DNA of 64,000 nt. Source: Adineta ricciae (taxonomy: Eukaryota; Rotifera; Eurotatoria; Adinetida; Adinetidae). Of this stretch, positions 63,391 through 64,000 are shown in pieces. The DNA is taken from positions 806,001 through 870,000 of the forward strand of contig CAJNOJ010000007.1 in the NCBI GenBank assembly GCA_905250025.1, read 5' to 3'. Both the position numbers and the translations under genes were made by a program. The notes beneath the pieces were generated by a model. That model saw nothing but the letters and a program-made list of their open reading frames with translations, was not told the DNA's origin and made no database searches. Positions within the stretch are counted from its first letter, which is position 1, and each line of letters begins with the position of its first letter.

Positions 63391-64000
63391 TTAATTGTCA
63401 GTGAAACAAATTTTGTATCTGAGAATAGAAATGAAATAAAGATATTATTTCAACACGTCTATAGACTAAAAGTGAAAACAATTGATATTTGTTTGTTAAT
63501 CATTCATTCATACATCTAACTAATAGCCTTCAATATAGAGGTCATCAACAAGCAAAAGAAATTTTCTTCGAACTGTAGAGGTCGTTAGTAAACAGCGCTT
63601 TCTACCATTTACTTTATATCTACGGTCAATTTGTCACCAGAAACAAACGATAAATTGCTGTGAGAGTTGTGCGACAATCAGTTTGCGGAGAACACAATAT
63701 CGATTCGGTTTTGATTAGTAGCTACAGATTGATTGTTAACAATTTAAAAGGAACAATGTATGCAAGGAATTCATAAAATGAGTAGATCCTCTGCAATCAT
63801 CTTAGCATACATTTATTAACTGCTTAACTTAATAATTCTTCCTTAAATGATCTTATTTCGTGTCCTTGATTTCAAAATAGTCTCTTCACAAGTACTGTAA
63901 TTTTCAAAGTTCAATCACGTACATCCGGCCAACTATTTCATCTTTTTTTCTCTTTGCTAAATAGTGATAAAATGCTAACTATGCCAAGGTTAATTGTCAA
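63391..64000. other. Region upstream of U2AF2
   Basis: AT-rich and without a recognised gene; it should contain the U2AF2 promoter and 5'UTR. Confidence 0.45.

Overview
The window is eukaryotic, AT-rich genomic DNA with compact genes and mostly 45-60 bp GT-AG introns. The gene content (Notch, U2AF2, GAPVD1, CCDC88, FLVCR homologues), the bacterial-type genes carrying spliceosomal introns, and the acceptor-like AG dinucleotides sitting directly before several start codons (as expected for spliced-leader trans-splicing) together suggest a bdelloid rotifer such as Adineta or Rotaria. This is an inference from the reading alone; no database search was possible. Gene spans below run from start codon to stop codon and include introns.

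Layout, left to right: a GAPVD1/Gapex-5 homologue (RasGAP + VPS9, 0.36-6.1 kb); a gene-poor stretch; a small coiled-coil gene (8.5-9.4 kb); a multi-pass family-2 glycosyltransferase (10.2-11.9 kb) facing a minus-strand zinc-finger/PIN-like gene (12.1-12.8 kb); a complete but compact Notch receptor (14.8-19.3 kb, 1,025 aa, 7 EGF, 3 LNR, TM, RAM, ankyrin repeats); a rhodopsin-type GPCR (19.6-20.7 kb); a tiny Lys/His/Ser-rich basic protein (21.0-21.2 kb); two adjacent plus-strand genes that look like the N-terminal (RING-PHD, 22.0-24.1 kb) and C-terminal (RS-rich plus PHRF1/SCAF-type C-terminal domain, 24.4-27.4 kb) halves of PHRF1; and an intronless membrane-anchored alpha/beta hydrolase (28.0-29.0 kb).

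From 29 to 41.7 kb lies a gene-poor, simple-repeat-rich island holding only two convincing genes, both of non-metazoan character: a secreted intronless glycoside-hydrolase-like protein (GH71/GH99/WbsX type, 31.9-33.7 kb) and a ParA/MinD-like ATPase with introns that is cut off by an assembly gap (38.4-39.6 kb). Next comes a large secreted protein with a Ly6/uPAR-like N-terminus and about 28 EGF modules, built by duplication of phase-1 exons (41.7-48.2 kb). On the minus strand follows a Hook-domain coiled-coil protein of the CCDC88 (Girdin/Daple) family (48.7-54.4 kb), then a plus-strand FLVCR-type transporter (55.4-57.4 kb), a Pro/Tyr-rich protein of unknown role (minus, 58.3-60.2 kb) and U2AF2 (minus, 61.0-63.4 kb).

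Assembly quality matters here. Four single Ns occur (13968, 15889, 39631, 46150). Two are flanked by perfect 221-bp direct repeats, which look like failed overlaps rather than biology. One truncates the ParA-like gene and one breaks an EGF exon. I did not find a convincing wholly new multi-gene system. The strongest leads are the split PHRF1 pair with operon-like spacing, the foreign-gene island, and the exon-duplicated EGF/Ly6 protein.
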